DNA of 64,000 bases from Calothrix parasitica NIES-267 (GCF_002368095.1 NZ_AP018227.1:8352001-8416000); one strand, 5' to 3'; counted from the first letter of the stretch, positions 19,479 through 28,992 are shown. A program made the numbers and translations. The notes: a model not told the origin generated them from the sequence alone.

Positions 19479-20470
19479 ACATAAGTTTCATTTTTACTAC
19501 AAAATTTAGGTCAATATAAGTCATAGCTTAATCGAGTAACGCCAGAATTTAGATTTTGTTCTAATTTAGGGATGTGGTTTTGCTTATCTAGGCTCTAGCA
19601 TCACCATCAATTCATTCATTCCCAGCAAAATAGCAAAAAAGTACCATAATTTTGAAAATATCAAAAAAAAATTTATTCCCTTAAATCTAGAAGTAATTAC
19701 TAAATAATTAAAGTTCTCAGAGAGAATATTCTCAAGGATAATTTTCTCAGATGGTAGATAAAACTAAACAGATTTATAAAAATAATATCTAAACAAAATA
19801 ATCCAGGATCAATCGCGAACTGGGTTTAAATGTCTTGTGATAAGTAGATTCGAGAACTAATAAAAGTATTTACGCTGCGATTACAAGATTTGAAGCGCTT
19901 TAACAATACCTTTGAGATGCTTCGCAACATTTACTCTAAGGTTAGGAAAATAACAACGATTCTGAAAATAACAAAATAGTTAGTGCTTCAATATTTTGCT
20001 AAATTTAGCTAAAAAAGCCGAAAATTAACCTTTATTCACGATTAATGTTTTTTTACGCTGCAATACTTCCTCATATCACCTCTCTGATGTGATGTAAATA
20101 CTAGCCACTTTTAAGCTGTCTGCGTTAACCTTGGATAGCCTTTCGCACAAAGCATATTATCAATTTCACTGATAAAAAGGTTTTGTGTTAATTTTTGTAA
20201 ATGTTGGCTACAATATGTCAAAGGGTAGATGACTTTACCGAAATTTTAAGTGTGTCAAGTTATAAACAAGATGGAAGTATTACGCTTCCGGTTTAAGCAA
20301 AATTGCGCTTAACTTGACGTAGCAAAGGCTAGCTTCCAATTTAAGAAGCGAGCGAACATTCATGAATTAATCTTCGTCAGGGATAAGAGACTTCTCGCAA
20401 AAGTTAATTTACCCCTGACAGATATTAGTTAATTACAATAAAAGCCCTCAAAGGATTAGAGGAAAAACAA

Positions 20471-20848
20471 ATGAAGGTATTCAATAATACCACAAAAAAA
20501 TTGTTTCTGGCAAGTTGGGTCTCAATTAACCAAGAACACGAAAGTGAAGTTAATACAGCCCAACATCAGAATCCAAATATTAAGCCGAAGTTTGATATTT
20601 TTAAGCCCCTGCGGGTTTGGATAGATAATATTCAAATACGCGATAGGGAATTTGCTCATCGCGTCTGTAAGTTAATTCCGGCTCAATGTCCATTTGAACG
20701 AGATGTAAATTTGTTTGGTAAAACTTTGTTTCACGTTCCTCCAATGTGCAAGCTCAACCCGTTATATGAAGAAGTGGTTGCATTGCGTTTTAGAGGATTG
20801 TGCTATTTAGCTGATGAATGTGGCGAGGACATTTCGCAGTATTGTTAG
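20471..20848 (+). CDS. Mo-dependent nitrogenase C-terminus family protein
   Basis: A 125-residue protein whose last 80 residues (LRVWIDNIQIRDREFAHRVCKLIPAQCPFERDV to LADECGEDISQYC) match the cyanobacterial family annotated as Mo-dependent nitrogenase C-terminus (PF06967 as I recall it). Despite the name, members are usually stand-alone proteins of unknown function. Four or five Cys residues are conserved in style (VCKL, AQCPF, MCKL, LCYL, QYC). AGAGGA lies 8 bp before the ATG. No nif gene is nearby, so involvement in nitrogen fixation is not supported here. Confidence 0.75.
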   Translation: MKVFNNTTKKLFLASWVSINQEHESEVNTAQHQNPNIKPKFDIFKPLRVWIDNIQIRDREFAHRVCKLIPAQCPFERDVNLFGKTLFHVPPMCKLNPLYEEVVALRFRGLCYLADECGEDISQYC

Positions 20849-20879
20849 AGAAGTACATGTTTAGACTAAGGTTGACCTG

Positions 20880-22709
20880 TTAGTTATCTTGCACTTGTTG
20901 CTGCCATTGTTTGATTAATTGTTGAGCTTCGGCATAAGCAGCTGTATCTTCTGGAGCCAAAGTAGCGGTTGCAATTGCCGAAGAATATTGCTTGTTATTG
21001 GCACGATTTTTCGCAAGCTGTAAGATTTCTAAACTCCATCGATTAATTGATTGTTGGGCTATATTATAGCCCGGTTCAGATTTTGGTACTCTTTTAGCAA
21101 CTTCGATAGCACGATTGTAAGTAGATGCTTGTGAAGGTTGAATGAGAGCTTGGGCTGCTTCTACAAGAGTTTTGTTACTTAAATATTTTTTCGATTCAAT
21201 TTCCCACTGCTTGATAGCTTTTTGCGCTTCTTGATAATTTGGCTCTTCTTTGGTGATAAATTCAGCAGCTTGAATAGCATCAAAATATTCCATATTTTCA
21301 GCACGATTTTTTGCTAAATCCAAAATCATACCGCTCCAAACCTGAATATTTTTTCTAGCTAGTTTATAATCCGCTTCATCTCTTTGAGTATTTTTAGCAT
21401 CAGCAATAGCTTTACTCAAATCGCTAGCTTGGTTAGCATCGAGAGACATTTTTTCCAATTCCAGCATTGCTTGAATTGTTTCTTGGGAATTGGAATTATT
21501 AACTTGAGGTTTGCTTGGCTGCTGTTTTTCCAACCGTTCATAATTGCTAGGTAAAGGTTTAACAACCGTTAATTTGATTTGAGAGCGAGATTGCTGGTAA
21601 AGGAAAGCGACTAAAAGTAATCCACCAACTATTAAACTTCCCACACATCCAAACAGCAAAAAATTATTAGTTGTATTTCCAGTATTTTGATTTTCGACTT
21701 TATCTTCAGTTTCAGCTTCGTTTGTAGGAATTGGAGAAGTATTAGGAACAGAAGAAACTTTTTCTTTTTCTAGTTGTTCTGCAATTTCTGGGGAAACAAT
21801 AGAAATAGGAGGATTTTTAGTCACTACTGGTCTAACCTGGGAAGAATCATCATTGTTATTTAATGGATTATTAACTGGTTTCTCCTCAAGCTTTGGTGCG
21901 GAACGTGCTGTAAAAGTTTCTCTAGGACCGAGAAAACTTAGTGGCTCCTCTGTATTACTTTTAACTTGTTCCTGTTCAAATTCTTGTTTGAATAAAGTTT
22001 GTTGCGGCGATGCAATAAAAGTAATAGGATTTTGAGTTGGTCGCCAATGATGCTGACATAGTTCGGGAGTACGAACGCTTAAATAACTTTCTAAACCTGC
22101 TAAATTATTGGTGTTACCATAACGCAAAGCTTCTAATAACGTGGCTGTGAAAAAACCGTGTCCTAGCTCGCTACTTTCATGGGAAAACTGCTCTGGTTGA
22201 CAAGAAAGGATAGTGGAAATTTGTAACTCTTGAGCTAGTTCAATAGTTTCTTGACCGATAGAAGAATCAGCTTTTGTACCAAAAGCTCGGTTAAAATCCA
22301 TTAATAATAATACTTCCAGCCCACAAACTTGTAGAGTTTGCATCAACTGACGTATTTCAATACCCGTTTCTTTAACCCGTTGTGAATCCCCTTCAATCGG
22401 AATTAAGTAATCTTGTCCCTCGTGATTGATGCCATAACCGCTAAAGAAAAACCATAGTTTGTCTTGTGGTTCCCAGGAATTTGCGGCTAAATCTTCGAGT
22501 AACTGAAGAATATTATTCTTAGTGGGTAAAGTTGGTTTATCTCCTATAGGCACGGAAGAATCGGTCATCAACAAACATTGTTCCTCTGGAAAACCCGCTT
22601 GCTCAACTAAAAAGCCTCTTAAAACCTCAGCATCCGCACTTCCATAGCCTAAAGGTTGGAAATACTGATACTGATTAATGCCAATAGCAATCGCCCATAG
22701 TTTTGCCAT
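20880..22709 (-). CDS. Caspase-like (peptidase C14) membrane protein with substituted catalytic dyad
   Basis: A 609-residue protein. Residues 1-240 form a caspase/orthocaspase p20-like domain (AIGINQYQ, GSADAEVLRGFL, WFFFSGYG, LIPIEGDS, LLLMDFNRAFG). The His of the usual SGHG motif is Tyr (about Y92), and the Cys of the usual DxCxSG motif is Asn (about N140). It is therefore predicted to be proteolytically dead. A low-complexity linker follows, then one membrane segment at about 350-372 (LLFGCVGSLIVGGLLLVAFLYQQ) and a C-terminal region with several TPR-like repeats (YxxAIxxAxxxxKxxPxYxxAQxxIxxW). Cyanobacteria are known to carry orthocaspases with altered dyads. A scaffold or sensor role is inference. 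Confidence 0.85.
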   Translation of the reverse strand: MAKLWAIAIGINQYQYFQPLGYGSADAEVLRGFLVEQAGFPEEQCLLMTDSSVPIGDKPTLPTKNNILQLLEDLAANSWEPQDKLWFFFSGYGINHEGQDYLIPIEGDSQRVKETGIEIRQLMQTLQVCGLEVLLLMDFNRAFGTKADSSIGQETIELAQELQISTILSCQPEQFSHESSELGHGFFTATLLEALRYGNTNNLAGLESYLSVRTPELCQHHWRPTQNPITFIASPQQTLFKQEFEQEQVKSNTEEPLSFLGPRETFTARSAPKLEEKPVNNPLNNNDDSSQVRPVVTKNPPISIVSPEIAEQLEKEKVSSVPNTSPIPTNEAETEDKVENQNTGNTTNNFLLFGCVGSLIVGGLLLVAFLYQQSRSQIKLTVVKPLPSNYERLEKQQPSKPQVNNSNSQETIQAMLELEKMSLDANQASDLSKAIADAKNTQRDEADYKLARKNIQVWSGMILDLAKNRAENMEYFDAIQAAEFITKEEPNYQEAQKAIKQWEIESKKYLSNKTLVEAAQALIQPSQASTYNRAIEVAKRVPKSEPGYNIAQQSINRWSLEILQLAKNRANNKQYSSAIATATLAPEDTAAYAEAQQLIKQWQQQVQDN

Positions 22710-22955
22710 GCGCCCTTTTTATAATTAGAAACTAGATATATATACTCACAGTAATAGTAGATTGCTTATTCTTGGCATCTAAGTACTGCAAGCGTAATTA
22801 ATGTAATTTGCTTTGCTAAAAAAACAAAGCTAACCTATGACTATAAGTCTAAGTGATTCTCATCAAATTATAAGAATGAGGAGTCATTATTATTACTTAA
22901 CTAAACGAAAGCATATAGCGCTTTGTAGGAGCTATTTTAGGAGCTATCTTAAATA

Positions 22956-23516
22956 ATGGTCGGCAATAACTTGTTAAAAATAAAAGCATTCATTCCACTT
23001 ATGCTATTAATGGCAAAGAAAATCCGGATAACTAATGCCGTACTTTTGCTGAGTACAGCAGTACCGACATGGTTAGTCTCGGAAGCGCTCACCCCTCAAA
23101 TTGTCCAAGCTTATACCAATAGAGTTGACTTAGAAATTACTCGGTTTCCGGGAGATAACTATCAAAGCTTGCTGCGGAGAGCAGAAGCAGTCGCAAGAGC
23201 AGCTGCTCAACGGAGTTTTGATAAAGATATTTTAGTTACAGATGTATCAGTAGTTGTTTCCGCGCAGAATTTTGGTGCGATCGCACCTGTTTTGGAATTA
23301 AATGTCAGCCGCAATCAATGGCGCAATCGACCTGATACCCAGCGTTGGGCTAAGTACTTCAAAATGGCGCGAACGCTGCTATTTTTCGGTCAAAATACCA
23401 AAAATGCCAATAACGCGACTCCAGAAGTTACTCCGCAAGTTACTCCTGAACCACCCGAAGAAAATGCAACTCCAGCAGAAAATCCGGAACCAGAGATTGA
23501 AGTTGAAGTGGAGTAA
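22956..23516 (+). CDS. Exported conserved hypothetical protein, 186 aa
   Basis: I do not recognise a named function. The N-terminus looks like a signal peptide. If translation starts at the internal ATG at 23010, the sequence [21 protein letters not shown] is a typical n- and h-region, ending near [11 protein letters not shown]. The core ([33 protein letters not shown]) is a conserved cyanobacterial domain. The tail is a proline/glutamate-rich low-complexity stretch. It lies 107 bp upstream of rpmF with a hairpin between them, and is probably periplasmic. Start choice between 22956 and 23010 is uncertain. Confidence 0.7.
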   Translation: MVGNNLLKIKAFIPLMLLMAKKIRITNAVLLLSTAVPTWLVSEALTPQIVQAYTNRVDLEITRFPGDNYQSLLRRAEAVARAAAQRSFDKDILVTDVSVVVSAQNFGAIAPVLELNVSRNQWRNRPDTQRWAKYFKMARTLLFFGQNTKNANNATPEVTPQVTPEPPEENATPAENPEPEIEVEVE

Positions 23517-23540
23517 GAAGCACAAATAGCTTGTTGAGAA

Positions 23541-23566
23541 TAGCCCCCTGCAAAAAAGAGGGGCTA
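23541..23566 (+). terminator. Hairpin between the exported protein gene and rpmF
   Basis: TAGCCCC (23541-23547) pairs with GGGGCTA (23560-23566). It has an A-rich loop and no U-tract; weak terminator or RNA-stability hairpin. Confidence 0.45.
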
Positions 23567-23623
23567 TTAAGCAATTCATGTCTTAGAATAAAAAGGTTGT
23601 CAAAAATTACGGTATCTGATTTT

Positions 23624-23800
23624 ATGGCTGTTCCAAAGAAGAAAACATCCAAATCCAAGCGCGATAAGCGTCGAGCAACCTGGAGACATAAAGCGAATGT
23701 TGAAGCCCAAAAAGCTCTTTCGCTTGGTAAGTCAATTTTGACCGGACGCTCAACATTTGTTTATCCATCTGGAGAAGAGGAAGAAGAAGACGACGATTAA
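23624..23800 (+). CDS. rpmF: 50S ribosomal protein L32
   Basis: A 58-residue protein, [20 protein letters not shown] at the N-terminus, the standard L32 start, followed by the cyanobacterial acidic tail EEEEEDDD. The open frame extends upstream to 23531, but the ATG at 23624 matches the family exactly. The Cys zinc motif found in many L32 proteins is absent, as is common in cyanobacteria and plastids. Confidence 0.96.
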   Translation: MAVPKKKTSKSKRDKRRATWRHKANVEAQKALSLGKSILTGRSTFVYPSGEEEEEDDD

Positions 23801-23840
23801 TTCGAGCGCTAATTCTAATCGTTTATTTATTTGTTTAGTT

Positions 23841-23927
23841 CCAACAGGATTTTAGATAAAAGATTATCTATAAGTTCCATAAGACAGAAACCGTCTTGCT
23901 TGAAACAGTCATCTAAAATCCTGTTGG
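23841..23927. repeat. 87-bp palindromic element with 17-bp perfect arms
   Basis: CCAACAGGATTTTAGAT (23841-23857) is the exact inverse of ATCTAAAATCCTGTTGG (23911-23927). The centre contains smaller hairpins (AGATAA/TTATCT and AAGAC/GTCTT). This is a MITE-like or REP-like unit between rpmF and the molybdopterin protein; it could also end the rpmF transcript. Confidence 0.65.
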
Positions 23928-23999
23928 GTTAAATCTAAAATTACGGTAATCGACACGAAAAATATATTATTATCGATAAAAAAATTATTTTACCAAGCC

Positions 24000-24596
24000 A
24001 TGCTAGGAAAGTTTTTCCAAAAACCGACTTCCGAACATAAAGATAGGGTTCCTCCCGGACAGCATTTAGCAAAGGGGTTTCCCGTGCTTACTTATGGTGC
24101 TACTCCCCAAGTTAGTACAGAAGAATGGGAATTTAGCGTATGTGGTTTGGTAAAGCCTAAGAAATGGAGTTGGTCGGATTTTATGGAACTACCCCACAGT
24201 GAGTTCACAGCAGACTTCCATTGCGTAACCCGGTGGTCTAAACTGGATGTCAAATGGACTGGAATTAAAGTTACGGACTTCATGAAAGCTCTTGAAGTAG
24301 ACGCAGCCGCAACTCACATCATGGAACATTGCTATGGTGGTTACACGACCAATATTGCTATAGAAGACTTTGTACGAGAAGAAAACTTTTTTGCTTTTAA
24401 GCTATTTGATGAGCCTTTGAGTGCGGAACATGGTGGCCCAATGCGGACAATAGTTCCTCACCTTTATGCTTGGAAAAGTGCTAAATGGATAAATAGTTTA
24501 GAATTTCTAGACCATGAAGAACTAGGTTTTTGGGAGCGTAACGGTTATCATCGTCGCGGAGAACCTTTTGGAGAACAACGGTATAGTGGGTTTTGA
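24000..24596 (+). CDS. Molybdopterin-dependent oxidoreductase, sulfite oxidase-like
   Basis: A 198-residue protein made of the sulfite oxidase/YedY-type molybdopterin-binding domain only. The likely Mo-ligand Cys is in ADFHCVTRWSK, followed by KWTGIKVTDF, MEHCYGGYTTNI and GGPMRTIVPHLYAWKSAKWINSLEF, all typical of the family. It has no signal peptide, so it is cytoplasmic, unlike YedY/MsrP. No heme subunit is adjacent, although an MsrQ-like membrane protein is encoded at 49459-50118. Substrate unknown. Confidence 0.88.
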   Translation: MLGKFFQKPTSEHKDRVPPGQHLAKGFPVLTYGATPQVSTEEWEFSVCGLVKPKKWSWSDFMELPHSEFTADFHCVTRWSKLDVKWTGIKVTDFMKALEVDAAATHIMEHCYGGYTTNIAIEDFVREENFFAFKLFDEPLSAEHGGPMRTIVPHLYAWKSAKWINSLEFLDHEELGFWERNGYHRRGEPFGEQRYSGF

Positions 24597-24619
24597 ATCA
24601 GTTAACAGTTATCAGTTAC

Positions 24620-24680
24620 CAGTGAATTAGGAGTTAGGAGTTAGGAGTTAGGAGTAATGAGTAATGAGTAATGAGTTACG
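24620..24680. repeat. Short tandem repeats (GGAGTTA)n and (AGTAATG)n
   Basis: Runs of GTTAGGA and AGTAATG heptamers lie between the convergent molybdopterin protein and aldehyde dehydrogenase genes. This is typical cyanobacterial short tandem repeat DNA. Confidence 0.8.
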
Positions 24681-24740
24681 AGTTATAAATTATTTATTTC
24701 CCCCATCTCCCTATCTACTCATCTCCCCATCTCCCCATCC

Positions 24741-26135
24741 CTACCCAAAAATTCGTTTAATCAAGGACATTTTACCTTCATAGGGTGGATACAATAATTT
24801 GATGTCTGGGAAAAAGGGTTTTTTGACTATGCTTTTATAGTGAGAAAAGGTGTCAAAACCGGCTTTACCGTGATAGCTACCGATTCCGCTATTTCCAACA
24901 CCACCAAATGGTAAAGATGGGGTAGTGTAGTGAATTAGTGTGTGGTTGATACAACCTCCACCGAAGGAAGTTTCTTCTAAAACTCGTTTTTGCAGGTTTT
25001 GATTTTGAGTAAATAAATATAAGGCTAAAGGTTTTGGACGGGAGTTGATTATATCGATGGCTTCTGCAATATCTGTAAATTCCATTATTGGTAGAATAGG
25101 ACCGAAAATTTCTGACTGCATTACTGCATCTTTCCAGGAAATATTCTCAATTAAAGTTGGAGCAATATAACGTTCGTCGGAATTTGTTTCTCCACCAATT
25201 ATTATTTTTTTATTTCCATTTCTATTTTCCGTTAGTTTGATTTTTTCTAAATAATCTACCAATCTATCAAACTGCTTTTTATTAATTATTCTGGCATAGT
25301 CAGAACTTTTTTCAGGGTTTTGACCATAAAATTCTTGAAGACATTTTTTAATTTCATTTAATAAACTATTTTTTATTTTTTTATTAACTAAAAGATAGTC
25401 TGGTGCAAGACATGTTTGTCCTGCATTAAAGAACTTTCCCCAGGTTATGCGTCTAGCAGCGACTTTTATCTCAATTTCATTATCTACAATGCAAGGAGAT
25501 TTTCCCCCAAGTTCTAATGTTACAGGTGTAAGCTGTTCTGCTGCGGCTTGCATAACAATTTTACCGACAGCAGCACTTCCAGTAAAAAAGATATGGTCGA
25601 ACTTTTCTGCTAATAACTGTTGGGAAGTTTCTACATCTCCTTCTACAGCAGCTAAATATGATTTATCAAAGTATTTATCAAAAATTTTAGCGATAAGATT
25701 AGAAGTGTTTGAAGCAATTTCTGAAGGTTTAAGAATAGCACAATTACCGGCAGCGATAGCACCAATTAATGGGGCTACAACTAACTGAAATGGGTAGTTC
25801 CAAGCACCAATAATTAAAACAACACCTAAAGGTTCGGGATAAATCTTAGCTGAAGCTGGCAGCATTTGCCAAATTATTGATGATTTTTTGGGTTTACTCC
25901 AATTTTTAATATGTTTAATAGCGTATTCTATTTCTTTAATCACCAGTGCAACTTCTGCAATGAAACTTTCTGCTAATGGTTTATTTAAATCAGTTTTTAA
26001 TACTTGGGAAATTTCTGTTTCATTCTCTGTAATTGCTTGTTTAAGAATTTTTAACTGCCGAACACGAAAAGAAATATTTTTGCTTTGACCAGCTTTAAAA
26101 AAATCCCGCTGCTTGCGGATTGTTTCGGAGAACAT
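24741..26135 (-). CDS. Aldehyde dehydrogenase
   Basis: A 464-residue NAD(P)-dependent aldehyde dehydrogenase of the class 3-like, short form. Visible motifs are the cofactor and oxyanion Asn region GAWNYPFQL, FTGSAAVGK, the general base Glu in VTLELGGKSP, the nucleophile Cys in FNAGQTCLAPDY, and the C-terminal SFGGGCINH and PFGGVGNSGIGSYHGK. Related cyanobacterial enzymes oxidise fatty aldehydes and apocarotenals; the substrate here is not shown. A single gene, 91 bp after the start of the kinase gene's 3' end. Confidence 0.93.
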   Translation of the reverse strand: MFSETIRKQRDFFKAGQSKNISFRVRQLKILKQAITENETEISQVLKTDLNKPLAESFIAEVALVIKEIEYAIKHIKNWSKPKKSSIIWQMLPASAKIYPEPLGVVLIIGAWNYPFQLVVAPLIGAIAAGNCAILKPSEIASNTSNLIAKIFDKYFDKSYLAAVEGDVETSQQLLAEKFDHIFFTGSAAVGKIVMQAAAEQLTPVTLELGGKSPCIVDNEIEIKVAARRITWGKFFNAGQTCLAPDYLLVNKKIKNSLLNEIKKCLQEFYGQNPEKSSDYARIINKKQFDRLVDYLEKIKLTENRNGNKKIIIGGETNSDERYIAPTLIENISWKDAVMQSEIFGPILPIMEFTDIAEAIDIINSRPKPLALYLFTQNQNLQKRVLEETSFGGGCINHTLIHYTTPSLPFGGVGNSGIGSYHGKAGFDTFSHYKSIVKKPFFPDIKLLYPPYEGKMSLIKRIFG

Positions 26136-26226
26136 ATTATGTTTTAGAGAGTAGGGAAACAGGAAATGGGGAATAAAGATAGTGAATTAGATAAAATTCA
26201 AAATCCAAAATCTAAAATTCTTTGAT

Positions 26227-27327
26227 TTATTGTTTCATAGGTAGGGTAATTGTAAAAATACTACCTTTACCTAGTTCGGAATCAACTTTAATAGTACCTT
26301 GATGAGCTTCTACAATACGCCGAGAAAGGTATAATCCTAAACCACTACCAGAACGTTTATGACTTCCGGGACGAAATCTTTCAAACAAAGTAGCTTGCTG
26401 CTCCGGGGAAATTCCTTGTCCAGTATCGGTAATTTTGATAGTTATTACACCACAATCGCTTGATTCAGCTTCTAAACAGATATTAATTGAGCCATTATCG
26501 GTGAATTTGATGGCATTTCCTACTAAATTAGTAAATAAGCGATGCAACTCAAGGCGATCGCCAATTACTTTTGTTGGATTTTCAGCTTGTTGTATATCAG
26601 CTTTGATTACGAGTGCTTTTTGTTCTGCTAAAGGAGTCAATTCACTCGCTACTTCCTCAATTAATTGATTAATATCAACTGGTAAAAAGGCCAAGGTTTT
26701 GCGTCCGGCTTCAAAACGATATACTTCTAATAAAGTATTTACCATCGCTAACAGATTGCTGTTGGAACGAGCCATAATGGTCAACGCTTCATTCATTGAT
26801 GGTGATAGTTCCCCTAAAGCACCTTCGAGAAACAGTATCATCATTCGTTCCTCTGCGACTAAGGGAGTACGTAAATCGTGAGTAAGACGAGAAACAAAAT
26901 CCTCCCGTTGACGAGCAATTTCGTCTCGTTCGTCAATACTGTGTTTGAGTCTCAAAAGCGAACGTACCCGTGCAAGTAATTCATCTACGGTTACAGGTTT
27001 ACGGATAAAATCATCAGCACCCAAATCTAATCCATGAGCAACATTCGGTGAATCATGAGCGGTAATTAACAAAATTGGAGTAAAAGACAGTTCAGCATTT
27101 CCTCGGATATGCTTAGTTACCTCGTAACCATCCATCCCCGGCATCATTAGGTCTAATAAGATTAAATCAAAGGTTGATTCTTCAATTCTCTTTAATGCTT
27201 TATGACCATTTTCTGCGGTACTAACTTTATAACCTTCCTCCTCCAAAATCGTTTTGATTAAAAAGACGTTATCGGGTGAATCATCAACAACCAGAATTTT
27301 GTCAGATGTAGAATTTAGAGAATTCAT
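26227..27327 (-). CDS. Hybrid receiver-histidine kinase
   Basis: A 366-residue protein with an N-terminal receiver (phosphoacceptor Asp59 in LILLDLMMPGMDGYE, Lys in IRKPV), a HisKA domain with H150 in FVSRLTHDLRTPL, and a HATPase domain (LVGNAIKFTDNG N-box, TDTGQGI, GSGLGLYLS). There is no membrane segment or sensor domain, so it is a cytosolic relay kinase whose receiver is the input. This order (REC-HisKA-HATPase) is common in cyanobacteria. No partner regulator is adjacent. Confidence 0.92.
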   Translation of the reverse strand: MNSLNSTSDKILVVDDSPDNVFLIKTILEEEGYKVSTAENGHKALKRIEESTFDLILLDLMMPGMDGYEVTKHIRGNAELSFTPILLITAHDSPNVAHGLDLGADDFIRKPVTVDELLARVRSLLRLKHSIDERDEIARQREDFVSRLTHDLRTPLVAEERMMILFLEGALGELSPSMNEALTIMARSNSNLLAMVNTLLEVYRFEAGRKTLAFLPVDINQLIEEVASELTPLAEQKALVIKADIQQAENPTKVIGDRLELHRLFTNLVGNAIKFTDNGSINICLEAESSDCGVITIKITDTGQGISPEQQATLFERFRPGSHKRSGSGLGLYLSRRIVEAHQGTIKVDSELGKGSIFTITLPMKQ

Positions 27328-28087
27328 AATTTAGTTCAAAGGTTAATTGATAGTTTTGTTTTGATTAAAACAGTTAAGATAGCGGTTAATTGGAAGTATA
27401 GTTTTACTTATGGATACCCGTGATAGTTTAAATCAGAATTAAATATTGGTTATTTATTCGACTCCAAAGCACTTCTGTTAGTAGAAAATAGCTACATTAA
27501 TTTATTTGAAATTAGTATAAGTAATACATAATATATTGCAGTGATAAAAATCACTAGATGAATTGATTGAGAACCTATTTATTTGTAAAATTAAATCTGA
27601 AAAATAGTAACATAATTAACAAAAATTGTGTTTTGATAGCTTTTCGTATTAAGTTAAAAGAGCTTGAATTATCAAGCGGAAGGTAGTTTCTACAAATCAG
27701 AACGACAAGTATTAATTGCCGTTCATCTTTAGGTTACGTTAGTATCGTCTCGGAGGGCGATATTACCCAGGTTTTTTTTAATTATTGGCTGAATCTTACT
27801 TTGGTAAAGATTTTGAAGATATTTCGAGCAATATACATAGAAGTAAGATATTGAAAATCTATATTTTGATATATTTTAGAAAAGCGTTCGATATTTACAA
27901 TCTGAAAAAATGAAACATATAAAACTTGGCATTAAGAAACCACAGTTGTAGTTTTATCCAACTGCTAGAGATGAAATAACCCGTATTAGTAAATTGACAA
28001 TAGCGATTTTATCTCAGCCATTGAATTAGGAAGAGTCAAGACGATGCTTTGCTCCTAACAATAAGTAAAATTGATTAATACTCTTAA
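27328..28087. other. Gene-free region, 760 bp
   Basis: AT-rich upstream region of the kinase gene. I see no ORF with support, no RNA gene and no clear repeat. Confidence 0.5.
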
Positions 28088-28330
28088 TTACTTCTTTAAC
28101 ATTGCTTTCTCTAAATTTTTCTGAAAATCTTCTTTAGCAGCAACGATAATCGAATTGTTAAAAAGTTTTTCTAATACCGATAAATCATTTAGTGAATTAA
28201 TATCTTGTATAACTTGCTCTGGAACGTCTTTAAATCTTGTTTGTAGAATTTTAATTACATTTGCTCGCGTTTTCTCAAGCTTCTCTTTTGCTGAATTAGA
28301 GGATTTTTCAAAATTGTTTAAGTTATTCAT
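28088..28330 (-). CDS. Small hypothetical protein, 80 aa
   Basis: A short charged helical protein. The segment ILQTRFKDVPEQVIQDINSLNDLSVLEKLFNNSIIVAAKEDFQKNL resembles the C-terminal tail found in cyanobacterial Rpn/transposase-like nuclease families (RFxxxPxxVxxxIxxLxDLxxLExL). It may be the detached tail of such a gene. The first 25 residues are unrelated and Asn/Lys-rich. There is no neighbour in operon distance. Low confidence in function, moderate in coding. Confidence 0.5.
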   Translation of the reverse strand: MNNLNNFEKSSNSAKEKLEKTRANVIKILQTRFKDVPEQVIQDINSLNDLSVLEKLFNNSIIVAAKEDFQKNLEKAMLKK

Positions 28331-28529
28331 TGTATGTAGCTGTTGATGATTATTTAGTTAACTTGATTAACTAATTATGATTCCGGTTCAATTTCCGCAT
28401 CCCTTAACTGTTGCACCATACAATCAAATTATTGGAGGGAAGGAATTTTTTGTTAATTGTTTATATTTCGCTGTTGTGTGAAGTTTGCAGGAATAAACAT
28501 TGATAGAGGAAAAACCGAAGTTATGATTT

Positions 28530-28572
28530 AAACGCAGAGGAACGCAAAGGTATACGCAGAGGGTCGCGGAGT
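28530..28572. repeat. Left 43-bp inverted repeat of the GxxExxY cassette
   Basis: Begins AAACGCAGAGG and ends CGCGGAGT directly against the ATG of the GxxExxY gene at 28573. It matches the right arm (28950-28992, reversed) at 37 of 43 positions. It is built of degenerate CGCAGAGG/CGCAAAGG octamer-like units. Confidence 0.85.
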
Positions 28573-28950
28573 ATGTATGAGAACGATTTGAGTGGAATTA
28601 TAATTGGTTGTGCTATGGGAGTTCATACAGCTTTGGGACCTGGTTTGTTAGAGTCTGCTTATGAGCAGTGTTTGGAGTATGAGTTGAGGAAGAAGCGATT
28701 CAATGTAGGAAAGCAAGTTCCCATAGCTCTTGTTTATGAAAAAGTAGAATTAGATTGTGTTTATCGATTGGATTTAATAGTTGAAAATAAAGTAATTATT
28801 GAAGTCAAATCTGTAGAGTCTCTCAAACCAATTCACTCAGTACAACTTTTAACTTACCTCAAATTAAAACAATGTAAGCTCGGTCTTCTTCTCAATTTCA
28901 ACGTCCTCCATCTCAAAGAAGGAATTAAACGAGTAGCGAATAAACTCTAA
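28573..28950 (+). CDS. GxxExxY protein
   Basis: A 125-residue member of the GxxExxY family, with motif GPGLLESAYE near residue 23. The later block LDLIVENKVIIEVKS is the D...ExK pattern of PD-(D/E)XK nucleases, and VQLLTYLKL..LGLLLNFN matches the family end. Function is not established. The gene fills the space between two 43-bp inverted repeats exactly: the left arm ends at the base before the ATG and the right arm begins at the last base of the stop. It looks like a mobile single-gene cassette. Confidence 0.9.
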   Translation: MYENDLSGIIIGCAMGVHTALGPGLLESAYEQCLEYELRKKRFNVGKQVPIALVYEKVELDCVYRLDLIVENKVIIEVKSVESLKPIHSVQLLTYLKLKQCKLGLLLNFNVLHLKEGIKRVANKL

Positions 28951-28992
28951 CTCCGCGTTCCTTTGCGTTCACCTTTGCGCTCCTCTGCGTTT
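28950..28992. repeat. Right 43-bp inverted repeat of the GxxExxY cassette
   Basis: Reads ACTCCGCG...CTGCGTTT. It overlaps the GxxExxY stop by one base and supplies the last residues and stop codon of the opposite-strand methyltransferase-HIT gene. Confidence 0.85.

Larger units (their letters stand above)
18955..20470. other. 1.5-kb gene-free region with small repeats
   Basis: No supported gene. Contents: the rnj terminator, a fragment ending in ACTGCTATAT near 19365 that resembles one end of the 105-bp repeat family, an IS-end-like GGGGTTGCTAAATAAA near 19411, and a perfect 12-bp-arm palindrome at 19454-19478. The remainder is AT-rich. I see no tRNA, tmRNA or known small RNA. Confidence 0.55.

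Noticed and set aside
20471-20848. Nitrogen-fixation role for the Mo-dependent nitrogenase C-terminus protein
   Set aside because: The family name is historical; no nif genes are nearby.
23379-23658. Minus-strand frames across the exported-protein tail and rpmF
   Set aside because: Overlap two supported plus-strand genes and show only low-complexity antisense sequence.
24000-24596. MsrP/MsrQ pair with the membrane protein at 49459
   Set aside because: The two genes are 25 kb apart, and the molybdopterin protein lacks the export signal expected for MsrP.
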